This document shows, piece by piece, positions 62,991 to 64,000 of a stretch of DNA of 64,000 nucleotides (within the stretch, counting starts at the first letter, position 1; every line of letters begins with the position of its first letter). Position numbers and translations under genes: made by a program. The DNA is taken from contig BMQD01000026.1 of assembly GCA_014647935.1 (NCBI GenBank), forward strand, positions 1-64,000, given 5' to 3'. The notes beneath the pieces were generated by a model, which was not told the DNA's origin, did not search any database, and saw nothing but the letters and a program-made list of their open reading frames with translations. Source of the DNA: Planomonospora parontospora (GTDB lineage: Bacteria; Actinomycetota; Actinomycetes; Streptosporangiales; Streptosporangiaceae).

Positions 62991-64000
62991 TCAGCCGATC
63001 GAGCAGGCGGTGCCGTTCAGGGTGAAGGCGTCCGGGACCGGGTTGCTTCCGTCGTGGGTGCCTTGGAAGCCGAAGGAGGCCGTTCCCAGGGACGCGTTCC
63101 AGGCCGCGTTCTTCGCGGTCACCTGGCGGCCGGACTGGGTGAGGGAGACGTTCCAGGAGCCGGTGATCCTCTGGTTCGCGCCGAAGGCCCACTGGAGGGT
63201 CCAGCCGCTGACGGGGGTCGCGGACCTGTTGACGATCGTCACCTCGGCCGTGAACCCGTTGCCCCAGCTGTTCGTCCGGTACGTCACCGCACACCCATCG
63301 GTGGGCGTGGGTGTCGGCGTGGGTGTCGGCGTGGGTGTCGGCGTGGGTGTCGGCGTGGGTGTCGGCGTGGACGTCGAGTAGGTGAGGCCGAAGCCGTACT
63401 CGAACAGTGCCGGCTTGCCGTCCCCGGCGTTGATCGGCTGCTGCCCGGCCTCGCGCATCCAGGTCATCGGCAGCCTCCCGGTGGGAGCGTGGTCGCCGAA
63501 CAGCACGTCGGCCACCCCGCCGCCCTCGGTGCCCGGCAGCCACGCCGCCAGCAGCGCGTTCCAGTCGCCGAGCTGCGCGGCGACGTCCAGCGGCCGCCCG
63601 GAGACCAACACCACCGCCACCGGCACCCCCGCCGCCCGGATCCGCTGGAGCGTCGCCAGGTCCGCCGTGTCCAGGCCGAGCGAGCCGGGCCGGTCGCCCT
63701 GGCCCTCGGCGTACGGCGTCTCCCCGACCACCGCGATCGCGGCCCGGTAGGAGGAGTCGACACCCGACCCGTCGCGGCTGTAGGTGACGGTCGCGCCGGA
63801 TCCCACGGCGTTCCTGACGCCCTGCAGGATCGTCGTCCCCGGCGTGGTGTTCCCCGAGGAGCCCTGCCAGCTGATCGTCCAGCCGCCGCTCTGGTTGCCG
63901 ATGTCGTCGGCGTTCCGCCCCGCGACGAAGATCTTCCCTCCGCTCTTCGCCAGCGGCAGGAGCCCGTCGTTCTTGAGCAGCACCTGGGACTTCCGTACGG
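62991..64000 (-). CDS. GH3 glycoside hydrolase, C-terminal part, with CBM2 module (partial)
   Basis: The N-terminal part is beyond the window's right edge. The visible part begins at QVLLKNDGLLPL, the GH3 C-domain, continues with VSGRPLDVAAQL, AWLPGTEGGGVADVLFGD, GRLPMTW and FEYGFGLTYS, then a (Thr-Pro)n linker and a CBM2 cellulose-binding module (CAVTYRTNSWGNGFTAEVTI to the closing Cys, with surface Trp residues). A secreted beta-glucosidase/xylosidase that binds cellulose or xylan is expected. Confidence 0.93.
   Translation of the reverse strand, partial: VRKSQVLLKNDGLLPLAKSGGKIFVAGRNADDIGNQSGGWTISWQGSSGNTTPGTTILQGVRNAVGSGATVTYSRDGSGVDSSYRAAIAVVGETPYAEGQGDRPGSLGLDTADLATLQRIRAAGVPVAVVLVSGRPLDVAAQLGDWNALLAAWLPGTEGGGVADVLFGDHAPTGRLPMTWMREAGQQPINAGDGKPALFEYGFGLTYSTSTPTPTPTPTPTPTPTPTPTPTPTDGCAVTYRTNSWGNGFTAEVTIVNRSATPVSGWTLQWAFGANQRITGSWNVSLTQSGRQVTAKNAAWNASLGTASFGFQGTHDGSNPVPDAFTLNGTACSIG
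63301..63370 (-). repeat. 12-bp tandem repeats coding a Thr-Pro linker
   Basis: Unit GTGGGTGTCGGC repeated about five to six times; on the coding strand it gives Thr-Pro repeats joining GH3 and CBM2. Confidence 0.95.

Noticed and set aside
63301-63370. CRISPR-like short repeats
   Set aside because: Perfect 12-bp tandem units without spacers, in frame, coding a Thr-Pro linker.

Overview
The window is high-GC actinomycete DNA, apparently above 70% GC. It shows frequent GTG starts, 4-base ATGA/GTGA gene overlaps, a SARP regulator, an ECF sigma factor paired with a YCII protein, a secreted GH3-CBM2 enzyme and a rare TTA codon. A filamentous actinomycete (Streptosporangiales or Streptomyces type) fits; the genus cannot be fixed from the sequence alone.

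Layout. 1-360: 3' end of an IS605-type TnpB element that abuts a thioesterase gene. 359-33640: nonribosomal peptide region, with an A-PCP protein, type II thioesterase, FMN reductase, an MbtH domain fused to a decayed adenylation domain, an SHMT-like PLP enzyme, C-A-PCP-TE, C-A-PCP, a lone C domain, two acyl-CoA dehydrogenases, a TetR/small membrane protein/siderophore-interacting-protein island, an aldehyde dehydrogenase, a RebH-like tryptophan halogenase, a two-component system, an MFS exporter, a half-C-A-PCP protein and a UbiA prenyltransferase. 33857-37606: SARP regulator, GNAT, BASS transporter and two unknown genes. 37590-51240: a long leftward operon-like run with lysine/ornithine N-hydroxylase, cupin, MetRS-like protein, two ATP-grasp ligases, a DDAH-like hydrolase, a peptide-binding protein without signal peptide, an antiporter, an MFS transporter and a DAO-type oxidase. 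51484: TrmB-LuxR regulator. 52679-64000: mostly unrelated genes (CHAP hydrolase, StyA/StyB monooxygenase pair, WYL and AraC regulators, ECF42/YCII, ROK kinase, ManA, GH3-CBM2).

Two observations stand out. First, the N-hydroxylase, cupin, MetRS-like protein and DAO oxidase are the parts of the known N-N bond (hydrazine) machinery typified by Spb38/Spb40/Spb39 of s56-p1; here the cupin and MetRS parts are separate genes joined by a 4-base overlap. Second, eight promoters share the architecture RTAACC-N5-NNNACC-N9-(-10 box): the A-PCP gene, the MbtH fusion, the SHMT-like gene, the aldehyde dehydrogenase, the halogenase, the MFS exporter, the TrmB-LuxR regulator itself, and the region upstream of the hydrazine operon. 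This suggests one regulon and one compound: a chlorinated nonribosomal peptide carrying or built with a hydrazine unit. The product is inferred, not shown.

How the genes may work together (inference): the N-hydroxylase makes an N-hydroxy diamino acid, cupin plus MetRS-like protein join it to a second amino acid through N-N, and the DAO oxidase cuts off the carbon chain as a semialdehyde, which the aldehyde dehydrogenase could clear. ATP-grasp ligases would extend the hydrazine product, and the NRPS proteins would assemble it with a halogenated tryptophan and a small amino acid supplied by the SHMT-like enzyme. Release could use the TE domain, which has Cys instead of Ser as nucleophile.
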